Part shown: positions 14,974 to 23,948 of the stretch, one piece after another
Layout: each line of letters opens with the position of its first letter
Numbering within the stretch: position 1 is the first letter of the stretch
Assembly (NCBI RefSeq): GCF_021596945.1
Contig: NZ_CP063779.1
Coordinates: forward strand, 1,649,592 to 1,713,591
DNA length: 64,000 nt
Source of the DNA: Mongoliitalea daihaiensis
GTDB taxonomy: Bacteria; Bacteroidota; Bacteroidia; Cytophagales; Cyclobacteriaceae
Direction of reading: 5' to 3'
The notes under the pieces: generated by a model
Told to the model about the DNA's origin: nothing
Databases searched by the model: none
What the model saw: only the letters and a program-made list of their open reading frames with translations
Position numbers and translations under genes: made by a program

Positions 14974-16260
14974 TCAATTACTAGAAACCAGTTCAGCAGT
15001 TTTTACCTCTTCGCTAGCTTTTCCTTCCTTCGAGAGTATCCAAAAGGTAGTTGCCATGGAGCTTGTGAGATAAATCCCTACCAGAAAAGCTGCTCCTGGA
15101 AGAATTTCCTCCAAGCCAAACCAACCACCGTTCCAATAAATCAGGGCTATCCCCATGGCAAAGCGCAATAGTTCTGCTGGGATCGCAATCCTAGATTTGT
15201 CCATCAAACTGGTATAGGCAAAAATCGACACCATCATGAAGGTAGCATAAAGCATGACTTCCACATACTGGAAGCTTACAAAGGCGATCAATACATGGAA
15301 TACCATGGCAAAACTAATCACCAATTGAACCCATGACCAGATTTGTAGGGTTTTTGAGGGTTTACTATCGTATTTTACCTGCTCAAATGCATTTTTCCAA
15401 TACGCCCAAGGATATTTTTCTGCTACATCTGCAGGTCTCCAACCGGTTGGCATAAACCAAATCCGCAATTTATCCCAGTAGCTTTTTGTCCTCCAAGCAT
15501 CTTGGACCAAGGCCCACAGATGCACATAATTGATGATCAGTGGATTCCAAGTATTTACTGGTTTTTTTACCCCATAGACAGGAGGTTCTTCTTCCAATTC
15601 TTCTTGAAATGTCCCAAAGAGTTTATCCCAAATGATGAAAATCTGAGCTAAGTTTTTATCTAAATATCTATCATTGATCGCATGATGTACCCGATGGTGA
15701 CTGGGAGTTACTAAGATATATTCCAGAAACCCCATTTTATTGATCAGACGGGTATGATACCAAAATTGTGCAAATAAATGGATGGGAGCTATGATAGCGA
15801 CTACTTCCGCAGGTACACCGATAAAGGCCATAGGGATATACAGGAAGAAATAAATTCCAAAAATTGCCGATATTGACTGACGCAAGGCACAACTGAGGTT
15901 AAACTCTTCACTGCTATGATGGACAATATGCCGATTCCAAAAGGCGTTGACTGTATGGTCAAATCGATGTGTCCAATAACCCGCAAAGTCAATTCCTATA
16001 AACGCAATAAGATAGACCCACCAGGTGCTCTCAATCTGGAATATGGCTACTTTATCGACCATCCAACCGTATGAAACGATCACTACTGACAAGCCCATTA
16101 AATTTTTGAGGGTATTAGTCATTCCAGAACTCAGACTGGAAATAGTGTCCATTCCTGTATTGACTTGCTTTTTCATCTTGCGGGCTGCAAATTCCTCGAT
16201 GATAATTAGGATCAGGAAAAAAGGTACAGCAAATGACAATGCTTTGGCGTAAAGTTCCAT
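14974..16260 (-). CDS. Sterol desaturase/fatty acid hydroxylase family membrane protein
   Basis: The 428-residue multi-helix protein carries the di-iron histidine motifs of the fatty acid hydroxylase superfamily: HRFDH, HIVHHSSEEFN and HRVHH with HH before it (about residues 95-215). The layout resembles alkylglycerol monooxygenase-like proteins, with a histidine domain between helices and several extra C-terminal helices (about residues 310-410). It should hydroxylate or desaturate a lipid in the inner membrane using oxygen. The substrate is unknown. It is transcribed alone, with a perfect palindromic terminator separating it from the gene upstream on its strand. Confidence 0.85.
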   Translation of the reverse strand: MELYAKALSFAVPFFLILIIIEEFAARKMKKQVNTGMDTISSLSSGMTNTLKNLMGLSVVIVSYGWMVDKVAIFQIESTWWVYLIAFIGIDFAGYWTHRFDHTVNAFWNRHIVHHSSEEFNLSCALRQSISAIFGIYFFLYIPMAFIGVPAEVVAIIAPIHLFAQFWYHTRLINKMGFLEYILVTPSHHRVHHAINDRYLDKNLAQIFIIWDKLFGTFQEELEEEPPVYGVKKPVNTWNPLIINYVHLWALVQDAWRTKSYWDKLRIWFMPTGWRPADVAEKYPWAYWKNAFEQVKYDSKPSKTLQIWSWVQLVISFAMVFHVLIAFVSFQYVEVMLYATFMMVSIFAYTSLMDKSRIAIPAELLRFAMGIALIYWNGGWFGLEEILPGAAFLVGIYLTSSMATTFWILSKEGKASEEVKTAELVSSN

Positions 16261-16444
16261 TGGGTTTATTTTTTCAAGCTATCTGCTTGTAAGTTACTAC
16301 TGTTTGTGATTGACTGCAAATAAAAAATAAAATAGAGGGGGTAAAAAATAAGTCTTAATTATTCCCCTCTATCATTGTTTTAAAAACTTAATCTAAAAAA
16401 GTTGCTTAATCACCCGAGACAAACTTACGGAAGTTCAAGACATA

Positions 16445-16472
16445 AAAAAATACCCTGATCAGGGTATTTTTT
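16445..16472 (-). terminator. Perfect palindromic terminator
   Basis: A 28-bp perfect palindrome (AAAAAA, TACCCTGATCAGGGTA, TTTTTT) lies 24 nt past the stop of the 182-residue gene. It has A and T runs on both sides and can work in both directions; the flanking genes are both on the minus strand. Confidence 0.9.
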
Positions 16473-16495
16473 GGGTAAAATTCAACTTTTTTCTT

Positions 16496-17044
16496 CTAAT
16501 CTTCCTTTCCAGTACCTTTAAAGTGGTCCTCTTTATCCGCAAATAGTACATTAAAAGTAGTCAATGAACCATAGGAACGGGTGATATATTGTTGCAATTG
16601 GATGCGATCTTCGTCATCTAACTTGGGATGATTGTTGATATTTTGTTCTAAAACTCTCAATCGTTCCCTTACCATGACGATCTTATGAAAAAATGTTTTG
16701 ATGGGGATTTCTTTATTGCTCATTTCAGGATTGAATGGGTTGAGGGTTACTGTACCATTAATCCATTTTTGAGCCATGGTAAGCTTTGATACTTCTTCTT
16801 TGGGCTGATTTTTTTTAATTACATTTTCAACTGCTGTTTCGATATCACGAAGCGAAATGGGCTGAAATTCCGCTTCCTTCTTCTCAATCAGTTCAAAGTT
16901 CGGGAAGTCCCTTGCGATCGTCTTTACTTCTGCTATATAATTGAAATAGATTTTATAGTAAGAGGCATCTGCTTCTACCACGACCCCTTTTCCAAATTTT
17001 GGATGTCTTATTTGACTTCCAATTCCTAGATCCATTGCTGACAT
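16496..17044 (-). CDS. Conserved hypothetical protein with a small N-terminal beta domain
   Basis: The 182-residue protein starts with a segment (LGIGSQIRHPKFGKGVVVEA) resembling the small beta-barrel found at the C-terminus of UvrD-type helicases and similar binding modules. A charged middle and a helical C-terminal half (KTFFHKIVMVRERLRVLEQ, DDEDRIQLQQYITRSYG) follow. No signal peptide or membrane segment is present, so it is cytoplasmic. It lies 21 nt after the penicillin-acylase family gene on the same strand and may be co-transcribed. The start may be the second Met (residue 4). I do not know the function. Confidence 0.75.
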   Translation of the reverse strand: MSAMDLGIGSQIRHPKFGKGVVVEADASYYKIYFNYIAEVKTIARDFPNFELIEKKEAEFQPISLRDIETAVENVIKKNQPKEEVSKLTMAQKWINGTVTLNPFNPEMSNKEIPIKTFFHKIVMVRERLRVLEQNINNHPKLDDEDRIQLQQYITRSYGSLTTFNVLFADKEDHFKGTGKED

Positions 17045-17065
17045 AGTATATGTATTTAAAAGGTT

Positions 17066-19171
17066 TTACTGTTTTTTTGGTTTATAAATTCGTTGGGCAG
17101 ACTTGAGGACAACATCCTTATCTAGGATCATGGGTTTGAGCTTCTGCCTAGCAAAAAGTCCCATTTGATCTGCATAGTGGGGATTATCTTGTTGATTAGA
17201 AGCTCCGTATACATTGATCGTTTCCACTATGGGAAGTCCTTCCCCAAAACGAACCATCATGATGTAAGATTCTCCTTGTTCTCCTTTTCGGGTTTTTTCA
17301 TTCAAAGGTTCCGATCGCATGGCGGCTATTACATCTGGCAAGCCAAAAAGAGGCATTTCTTGTTCTCCTCTTACTAATTTTTGATACTCTCCCAAGGTTA
17401 CTGGAAATTGTTCGAATGCGGTTAGAAAAAAAGTTTGAGCAGATTCAATGGCCAAAATAGCTTCTTCCTCTGAAAGGGTGCGCTTGGGGTCAAGTGTAAG
17501 TTCTGTAGTTCGGTCTCTCAAAAAGTAATAGATATAGGCAAAATAGGCTGCCCCCACACTGTTGGCATCCGCAGATCGATCCCATGCTTGAAGTGCTTGA
17601 ATACTTTTGGCAATAGCTGGGTATTTATTTGCATCGAGTTTGAACAAAGGGTTGACATTGAGTTCGTATAAGAGACTATCTGGCAAGGTTTTGTCAAACT
17701 TGATGGCTTTGAAGGTTTCGTAAGACATAGCCTCTTGGTTTAGTAATAGGCCAGCAAGTCTAATGGATCGATTATTTTCAGTTAGAAGATAGCCCATTTG
17801 CGGCTCATAATTTGTTGGATCGAGCTGAGATGTTGGGTCTGTGGCTTTGAATGGGCTATGATTGGTGTTAAAGAGATAGCCAGAAGTAGGATTGATTTGT
17901 TGTGGTAAAGCGCTGAACGGGTAGTAACTATCCCAAAGTTTGCTTTTACTGTCTCCTAAGATGGTTTTACTATAGTCATGTTGAGGGTTGCGAACCGGGA
18001 GGAGTGCATTGCTAACATAAAAAATGGTATCGTACTTATCTGCATATACAGTGTTAAAGCCCGGCAGTGCCATTTGATTCATAGCTGTGCTAAATTCATG
18101 GAAGTTTTTAGCTTTATTCATGTGATACCATTGTTCGGGAGCTGTAATAATTTCGAGTGATCCAGTTTTGATACTGAATGTTCCTTGATCCGTGACCAAC
18201 GTTGGGCCAAAAATACTTTTCCAGACTTTTTTGGGAATAGGGACGGTGATGAAATCCCACAGGCGTACTTTTAACCATACTCTTTTTTCTTCTAAGACCA
18301 GGTATTCTCCATCTACTTCATAGTGTAGCTTTTTACTTGGATGCATTTTTAGCTGGAACACATCTAATTTATCCGGGTAGTTGACCGTATGTGCCCATCC
18401 TAGGTGCTCGTTGATTCCATGAAAGATGGTAAGACCGCCGGGGAAAAGACCGCCCAAGGCATTCCATCCTTCCTCTGAACACAGATGTGCTTCATACCAA
18501 GCCACGGGACCTGTTAAGGGTTGGTGTGAATTAATCGCTAAAAATGCCTCGCCTGAATCAGTCAATGCTGGATGGATAGCAATAGCATTGGATCCTGCTG
18601 ATGGATCTTTTACCTCGGGGATTTCTAGGGTCCCATTCACTATTTTTTTGACCGCTTCATCTGCTCCTGACATTTGGGCAAGGGAGAGAATATATGCAGA
18701 AATGATGTCTGTCTCCGAGACGGGGAAAGCAGCAGGAAGTAAAATTCGCTCAGGATAAGCTAATGCAAAGTCATTCATTGCTGCCAAGTAAGCTTTGACC
18801 AATGCTTTGAATGGAGGAGAAAAATCAGTTTCATACTTGTTGGCGGCAATCTCTCTGGTTTCTAACAGGTGTACGAAATAATCTACCGCAGCACCGTTTT
18901 CACCAAAGACTCTTCCCACCATCGCTTTTCCTGCCAAAAGTGTTTGCTGAATAGTTTCAAAGTCATCTTCTGCATGAGACCAGGCTAGTCCATATACCAC
19001 ATCAGCGTCTGACTTCCCAAAGATATGGGGTACTCCATAGAAGTCTCGAGCAATCTGAATGTTGCTGATATCGTACCCGGAATATTCGTAAGAGAGCTGA
19101 CCACAAGAATAAAGTGATCCAATAAGCACAAGCAAAATTGAATAAGCGGAAAGTCGGTGCATTCGTAGCAT
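17066..19171 (-). CDS. Penicillin acylase family lipoprotein (Ntn hydrolase)
   Basis: The 701-residue protein has a lipoprotein-type signal (ILLVLIGSLYSCGQ). The penicillin amidase layout follows: an alpha-chain part with GVPHIFGKSDADVVYGLAWS, then the autocatalytic site before Ser in DPSAGSNAIAI (about residue 195). Downstream are INSHQPLTGPVAWYEAHL and FHGINEHLGWAHTVN, typical of the beta chain. Family members cleave amides such as penicillins or acyl-homoserine lactones after self-processing. The lipid anchor places it in the envelope. Quorum quenching or peptide/amide scavenging are both possible; the substrate cannot be told from sequence. The next gene follows after 21 nt. Confidence 0.88.
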   Translation of the reverse strand: MLRMHRLSAYSILLVLIGSLYSCGQLSYEYSGYDISNIQIARDFYGVPHIFGKSDADVVYGLAWSHAEDDFETIQQTLLAGKAMVGRVFGENGAAVDYFVHLLETREIAANKYETDFSPPFKALVKAYLAAMNDFALAYPERILLPAAFPVSETDIISAYILSLAQMSGADEAVKKIVNGTLEIPEVKDPSAGSNAIAIHPALTDSGEAFLAINSHQPLTGPVAWYEAHLCSEEGWNALGGLFPGGLTIFHGINEHLGWAHTVNYPDKLDVFQLKMHPSKKLHYEVDGEYLVLEEKRVWLKVRLWDFITVPIPKKVWKSIFGPTLVTDQGTFSIKTGSLEIITAPEQWYHMNKAKNFHEFSTAMNQMALPGFNTVYADKYDTIFYVSNALLPVRNPQHDYSKTILGDSKSKLWDSYYPFSALPQQINPTSGYLFNTNHSPFKATDPTSQLDPTNYEPQMGYLLTENNRSIRLAGLLLNQEAMSYETFKAIKFDKTLPDSLLYELNVNPLFKLDANKYPAIAKSIQALQAWDRSADANSVGAAYFAYIYYFLRDRTTELTLDPKRTLSEEEAILAIESAQTFFLTAFEQFPVTLGEYQKLVRGEQEMPLFGLPDVIAAMRSEPLNEKTRKGEQGESYIMMVRFGEGLPIVETINVYGASNQQDNPHYADQMGLFARQKLKPMILDKDVVLKSAQRIYKPKKQ

Positions 19172-19233
19172 TCGTAAAAGTTTTCGTTTAATTTGAGAAA
19201 AATAAGCAAAGAGACGTAAAAGTTGGTTACCGT

Positions 19234-20010
19234 ATGGAAAAAACTTTCAATTTTGAAATGAAACCCAAAACAAGTGCTTTTGATAGGCTCCGGTTGTTGT
19301 TTGAAGAGCAAGTGACTGTTTTGACCATAGCAGAGAATCTATGGATTTTTTCTAAAGAAAATTTCAAAGAGCAAATGGAGCAAATGAATTTTCATGCAGC
19401 GTTTGTAATCGAGGATGGGAAGTATTTCAAATATGATAGTGGGGACAAGGACTTGTCAGCAGTAGAAGAAAAAGATTGGATGGACCTGAATACTCCTTTA
19501 CTAACGGCTTTTAGAATGATTCTACTGCAAAGGAGATATTTTATCAAAAATGAGGAAGGGGAGCCTGCGTACATTGTTACGCGTACAGATTTGGACAAAA
19601 TCGCTATGCGCATTGGCTTATTTGGGTTGATTAGTTTGTTTGAAACACATATGAAAGACCTCATTCGAAAGCATATATCCAATTGGGAAGATGCCATTTC
19701 GGAAAAGAGGTTGGGTCAAGCTAGGAGTTTGTATGAGTGGAAAAAAGCCCGAAAAGAGGAAATTGATTTGGTGCAATGCTTACAATTTGGGGATCTGGGG
19801 ACTGTTTTTAGTAAACAGCAACGATTCAGAGTCTTTTTTCCTGATTACAGTAGAGACCGTTGGGTAGATATGCTCAATGCACTTGGGAAATTACGGGATG
19901 CTTTGGCGCATTCTCAGGCTCATTTGGGGTTTTCATGGGAAGAAATAGATGAGATGATTATTTTCATCCGAGGGATTATTGATCGAGAGGAGATAAGTTT
20001 CAATAGTTAA
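19234..20010 (+). CDS. CBS-like domain fused to a HEPN-like domain
   Basis: The 258-residue cytoplasmic protein has an N-terminal part resembling a CBS pair (VTVLTIAENLWIF ... HAAFVIEDGKYFKY ... AYIVTRTDLDKIAMRIG, residues about 28-130). The all-helical C-terminal part (about 160-258) contains LGKLRDALAHSQ, an RX4H motif as in HEPN/Swt1-like domains. CBS domains sense adenine nucleotides; HEPN domains with RX4-6H are often RNases. The protein might therefore be a ligand-controlled RNase, but both domain calls are by eye and the function is inference. It is divergent from the acylase gene with 62 nt between them, and appears to be monocistronic. Confidence 0.6.
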   Translation: MEKTFNFEMKPKTSAFDRLRLLFEEQVTVLTIAENLWIFSKENFKEQMEQMNFHAAFVIEDGKYFKYDSGDKDLSAVEEKDWMDLNTPLLTAFRMILLQRRYFIKNEEGEPAYIVTRTDLDKIAMRIGLFGLISLFETHMKDLIRKHISNWEDAISEKRLGQARSLYEWKKARKEEIDLVQCLQFGDLGTVFSKQQRFRVFFPDYSRDRWVDMLNALGKLRDALAHSQAHLGFSWEEIDEMIIFIRGIIDREEISFNS

Positions 20011-20092
20011 AGTAAAGAAAAACAGGAGTTTATTGTCTCTTCTTCATTTATTGTAATAGAAATTACACTAATTTTGATTACGATATCGAGTA

Positions 20093-21340
20093 TTAAAACC
20101 TCCCCACCTCAAAAGCTTTTAAATCCATCGAGCTAAGTTCACCTTGATGTAAATCACTCAAAATCTTACCAGTAGCAGGAGCCATACTGATACCCATCAT
20201 CCCGTGTCCAGTACCAAACCAAGCATTTTCATAGCCAGGTGCCTGCCCGATGTAAGGAACTCCATCAGGAGAACAAGGACGTAGACCCTTCCAGATTTGT
20301 TCCTTTTCAGGGAATTTTGCTTGAAAAGAAGGATAAAACCTATTGATGGACTCAAAAATACCTTTGACACGATTGATATTGATACGCTCATCAGTGCCCG
20401 CGATTTCCATTGTGCCTCCAAAGCGAACCTGTTGTCCATAAGGACTCACGGCAACTTTCATTTCTGTCAAAATAGAGGCTTGCTTGATCTCAGGAGTATT
20501 TTCTTGTATGAAACTGTAGCCCTTTCCACCCATCATCGGTAAGTTGAAACCCAGCATTTGAGCCAAGGAAGCGGACCATGCACCCGCGCAGAACATAAAT
20601 TTTTCTCCATGGATCGCTCCTTGGGGGGTAATAACAGCACTGATATTTCCAGCCTTTTGCTCAAAGCCCAACACTTCTTGATTGTTGTAGAAGACGACTC
20701 CTTTAGATTGCAAGTATTGTTTGAGGAATTGATATAAGACAGCAGGGGATAAATGTGCATCGCCTGGGAAAAGAACAGCTCCTCTTGCTTTTACCTCTAG
20801 GTTTGGTTCTACTGTAGAAATGTCTTTTGGGCTTAAAATTTCAGCTTCCAATCCATGTTTTCTGGCCAAATGCGCAAATTCAATTTCCTCTTTTTCTACT
20901 TCCGCTGTTTGATAGAGCATCATCAGACCTTTTTCTTCCAATTGTAAGTCAGCAGAACTTGCATGTTCCAATCGAAAATCTTGATACAGGGATTTACTAA
21001 GTAAACTGATGTTTTTCAAGAAAGGAATGGAGCGCTCCACATGGCTTGCATTAGCAGATCGATAAAAAAGCCAGGACCATTCCAAAAGTTTGCGGTCTAG
21101 TTTTGGATGGATGTAAAAGGGGCTTTTAGAAGAAAACATCCAGGCTATTCCTTTGCTGATCATTCCTGGAGCAGCCAAAGGAATGATATGGCTCGGCACA
21201 ATCATACCTGCATTACCTGTGGAGGTGGTATCGAGCATATCACCCTTGTCAATGATAATGGACGGGATTCCTGATTTTTCTAAGTAATAAGCTGTGAATA
21301 AACCGATTATTCCTCCTCCGATAATGATGGTTGGCTTCAT
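20093..21340 (-). CDS. DadA-like FAD-dependent D-amino-acid dehydrogenase
   Basis: The 415-residue protein begins with an FAD-binding Rossmann motif (TIIIGGGIIGLFTAYYLEKS) and has the DAO-fold signatures TGNAGMIVPSH, FCAGAWSASLAQ, and the C-terminal GLRPCSPDGVPYIGQ with GTGHGMMGISMAPATGK. Length matches DadA and D-hydroxyproline dehydrogenases. It oxidises a D-amino or imino acid and passes electrons to the respiratory chain. The hydroxyproline cluster at 52-55.6 kb contains the epimerase, deaminase and dehydrogenase but not the D-hydroxyproline oxidation step, so this gene is a good candidate for that step even though it lies 31 kb away. That assignment is inference. Confidence 0.8.
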   Translation of the reverse strand: MKPTIIIGGGIIGLFTAYYLEKSGIPSIIIDKGDMLDTTSTGNAGMIVPSHIIPLAAPGMISKGIAWMFSSKSPFYIHPKLDRKLLEWSWLFYRSANASHVERSIPFLKNISLLSKSLYQDFRLEHASSADLQLEEKGLMMLYQTAEVEKEEIEFAHLARKHGLEAEILSPKDISTVEPNLEVKARGAVLFPGDAHLSPAVLYQFLKQYLQSKGVVFYNNQEVLGFEQKAGNISAVITPQGAIHGEKFMFCAGAWSASLAQMLGFNLPMMGGKGYSFIQENTPEIKQASILTEMKVAVSPYGQQVRFGGTMEIAGTDERININRVKGIFESINRFYPSFQAKFPEKEQIWKGLRPCSPDGVPYIGQAPGYENAWFGTGHGMMGISMAPATGKILSDLHQGELSSMDLKAFEVGRF

Positions 21341-21440
21341 GGATGTGTCTTAAATTGGGTATGAAAAGTACATAATTTTTGGAAAATCTATCGCTAAAAT
21401 TGATAAGTGATGGTGTGTATTCTATTGGAGGATAAAAAAG

Positions 21441-21572
21441 GACATAAAAAAAGCCGTGAAATAGAATTTCACAGCTTTAGTCAATTAACAATAAACCCAA
21501 AATAACCTGCTATGGAAGAAGGAAACGATCCTTCGATTTACCTGCCATCATTCCACAGTATCTTTCTTTTGA
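21441..21572 (-). ncRNA. Candidate small RNA sharing the tail of the tRNA-like array
   Basis: On the minus strand a -7 element is followed by about 130 nt with no coding frame and then a terminator. The 5' half folds with an 8-bp stem CTGTGGAA/TTCCATAG enclosing GAAGGA/TCCTTC, which looks like an acceptor plus T-arm without an anticodon arm. The 3' half, from GGTTATTTTGGGTTTATTG to the terminator, is nearly identical (about 2 differences in 62 nt) to 34435-34496 behind the tRNA-like array. Independent promoter, structure, terminator and repeated tail support an RNA gene of unknown function. Confidence 0.6.
21446..21480 (-). terminator. Rho-independent terminator of the small RNA
   Basis: On the minus strand AAAGCTGTGAAAT pairs with ATTTCACGGCTTT (one G-U pair) and is followed by TTTT. 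The wobble pair works only on this strand, which fixes the direction of transcription. Confidence 0.9.
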
Positions 21573-21577
21573 TGATA

Positions 21578-21585
21578 CAAAGATA
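21578..21585 (-). promoter_or_regulatory. -7 element TATCTTTG for the small RNA
   Basis: The minus strand reads TATCTTTG, a match to TAnnTTTG, with transcription expected to start near 21572. It lies 160 nt beyond the stop of the pseudouridine synthase gene. Confidence 0.5.
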
Positions 21586-21747
21586 ATGCTGAATCCAATA
21601 TTTTGGAAATATTGAAAAATAATAGCTGAAAATTTACAGTATTTTTATTTTTTGGCAATTTATTTTAACGGATTGCACCTGTAATCGATTGCGAAAACTT
21701 GAATTTTGAAAACTTGATAATGGTATTTTGGTTTCCTGTTGGATGCT

Positions 21748-22788
21748 TTATTCGTTATACTGTACATATTGCTCCCATTTTTCCAAAACTGTCTGAAAAT
21801 CTGAGGGTAATGGGCTTTCGAAATGTAGTTTTTCCTTGGTAATCGGGTGGATAAATCCAAGAGACATGGCATGAAGTGCTTGTCTTGGGAGGGCATCAAA
21901 GCAATTCTGAACGAAGGATTTGTATTTTGAAAATTGTGTTCCCTTCAGGATTTTGTCTCCTCCGTACATGGCATCATTAAATAAGGGATGACCCAAGTAG
22001 CGCATGTGTGCACGGATCTGATGGGTTCGCCCAGTTTCTAAATTACACTGCAATAAGGAAACATACCTTAAGCGTTGCAACACTTTCCAGTGGGTAATGG
22101 CATTTTTCCCTTGACTTCCATCTGGGAATGCGTCCATTACTTTTCGGTCTTTGGCGCTTCGGCCTACATGCGCATTTATTGTTCCTTCATCCCCATCCGG
22201 TTCACCCCATACCAATGCTAAGTAGGTTCGCTCGATGGTGTGGTGAAAAAACTGATGGGCCAAATCTGTCATAGCTATTTCCGACTTGGCAATGACTAAT
22301 AAGCCCGATGTATCTTTATCGATTCTATGCACCAATCCTGGTCTACCAGAATTGCCCGGCAATGTCGGAAGTTGATTGAAATGATACACCAAAGCATTGA
22401 CTAAGGTCCCGGTCCAATTGCCCTGTGCAGGGTGTGCCACCATGCCTGCTGGCTTATTGACTACCAGCAAATGCTCATCTTCAAATAAAATATCAAGTGC
22501 GATATTCTCTGGAATGACAGTAGTATCTCTCGGAGGTTTCTCAAAAAGCACCTTGATTTCATCCAAAGGTTTGATTTTGTAATTGGCTTTGGTTGGTTTG
22601 CCGTTGACTATAATGTTTTCATTGTCAATAGCTGTCTGCACTTTATTTCGTGTGGCATTGGCAACCCGCTCGGTTAAGAACTTATCTATGCGTATGGCCT
22701 GTTGGCCCTTATCTACTACAAAGGTATAGTGTTCGAATAGCTCTAACTCTTCTTCTTCTTGGTTTTCTCCGTCAAAAATTTCTTCCAT
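21748..22788 (-). CDS. rluD: RluD-family 23S rRNA pseudouridine synthase
   Basis: The 346-residue protein has an acidic start, an S4 RNA-binding domain (about residues 33-90, IRIDKFLTERVANATRNKVQ), and the pseudouridine synthase core with the catalytic Asp in HRIDKDTSGL (about residue 157). RTHQIRAHMRYLGHPLFND is the usual C-terminal family signature. The family isomerises uridines in the helix 69 region of 23S rRNA. Other RluA-family enzymes share these motifs, so the exact target is not certain. The gene is divergent from the PLP enzyme gene with 57 nt between their starts. Confidence 0.88.
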   Translation of the reverse strand: MEEIFDGENQEEEELELFEHYTFVVDKGQQAIRIDKFLTERVANATRNKVQTAIDNENIIVNGKPTKANYKIKPLDEIKVLFEKPPRDTTVIPENIALDILFEDEHLLVVNKPAGMVAHPAQGNWTGTLVNALVYHFNQLPTLPGNSGRPGLVHRIDKDTSGLLVIAKSEIAMTDLAHQFFHHTIERTYLALVWGEPDGDEGTINAHVGRSAKDRKVMDAFPDGSQGKNAITHWKVLQRLRYVSLLQCNLETGRTHQIRAHMRYLGHPLFNDAMYGGDKILKGTQFSKYKSFVQNCFDALPRQALHAMSLGFIHPITKEKLHFESPLPSDFQTVLEKWEQYVQYNE

Positions 22789-22845
22789 CTTGCAAAAATA
22801 GGGGCATTTCCGAAGATTTTGGATATTTGTATCAAATTACCGCAT

Positions 22846-23757
22846 ATGTTAATCCCACAAGCAGTCCCTTATACTCCTATTCAACATCCATTTTTACTCC
22901 AAAAGGGCGTCCAACTTACGGTCAAACGCTTGGACTTGGTGCATGGAGAGGTCTCCGGGAATAAGTTTTTCAAATTGCAATACAATCTTCAAGAAGCAAT
23001 TGCTCAAGGTTATCCCCGTATCTTAACGTTTGGAGGTGCTTATTCTAATCATATTCATGCCACTGCAGCAGCTTGTCATTTGATGGGGTTAGAAAGTATT
23101 GGCATCATCAGAGGAGAACAATCAAGCCCGCTAAATCCAACACTTCGTTTTGCCCAAGAAAAAGGGATGCAGCTGCATTACTGGGATAGAAGTAAGTATC
23201 GGAACAAACGGCAGCCTGAACTCCTGCAAGAACTTCAAGATACATTTGGGAAGGTTTACATTGTTCCAGAAGGTGGTACGAATGCATTGGCCATTCAGGG
23301 GACAGCAGAGATTTTGGGTTCTGAGGATACGCAATACTCGCATATTTTCACAGCTATTGGTACGGGTGGGACATTTGCCGGATTGGCAGCAAGCTTGGAA
23401 AGCCATCAAACTTTATTCGGGGTATCGGCATTAAAGGGTGATTTCATGGTGAAGGAAATACAGGATTTACTTCAAAAGCATGATGTTTTGGTCAAAGGGA
23501 CGTATCAGGTCTTAGTCGATTATCATTTTGGTGGCTATGCCAAGTGGACGCATGAATTGCTAGAATTGATCCGAGCATTTAATAGGACCTATCAACATCC
23601 TTTGGATCCCATTTATACAGGAAAAATGATGGCAGCTATTTTGGGCGAAGTTGAAAAAGGCCATATTCCAGCTGGTTCTCATGTCCTTGCCATTCATACA
23701 GGCGGATTACAAGGTGTCAAGGGTTTTGAAGAGAGCACAGGGGAGTCTTTGGGCTAA
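22846..23757 (+). CDS. PLP-dependent D-cysteine desulfhydrase/ACC deaminase family enzyme
   Basis: The ATG at 22846 is preferred: an upstream extension would overlap the divergent rluD gene and shows no family similarity. The roughly 303-residue product has the tryptophan-synthase-beta-like fold signatures: PLP lysine in VSGNKFFKLQYNL (about residue 40), TFGGAYSNHIHATAAA, PEGGTNALAIQG, and the phosphate-binding AIGTGGTFAGLAA. Members act on D-cysteine, L-cysteate or 1-aminocyclopropane-1-carboxylate. I cannot tell which substrate applies. It appears monocistronic. Confidence 0.85.
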   Translation: MLIPQAVPYTPIQHPFLLQKGVQLTVKRLDLVHGEVSGNKFFKLQYNLQEAIAQGYPRILTFGGAYSNHIHATAAACHLMGLESIGIIRGEQSSPLNPTLRFAQEKGMQLHYWDRSKYRNKRQPELLQELQDTFGKVYIVPEGGTNALAIQGTAEILGSEDTQYSHIFTAIGTGGTFAGLAASLESHQTLFGVSALKGDFMVKEIQDLLQKHDVLVKGTYQVLVDYHFGGYAKWTHELLELIRAFNRTYQHPLDPIYTGKMMAAILGEVEKGHIPAGSHVLAIHTGGLQGVKGFEESTGESLG

Positions 23758-23948
23758 TGGAGATGTTATTTTTGCCTATACTTTATGTGCATGAATATAG
23801 CCTCTATTTCTTCTGAATGCTTTTTTATATCCGCATATAGACTAGGATTTTTTTATGATTCCTATCGCTTGCAAAAACAGGATGTTTGTAGTAGATCATT
23901 TCAAGATTTTAAAGAAAAGTCTTATCTCAAATTAGCAGACAAGCAAGC

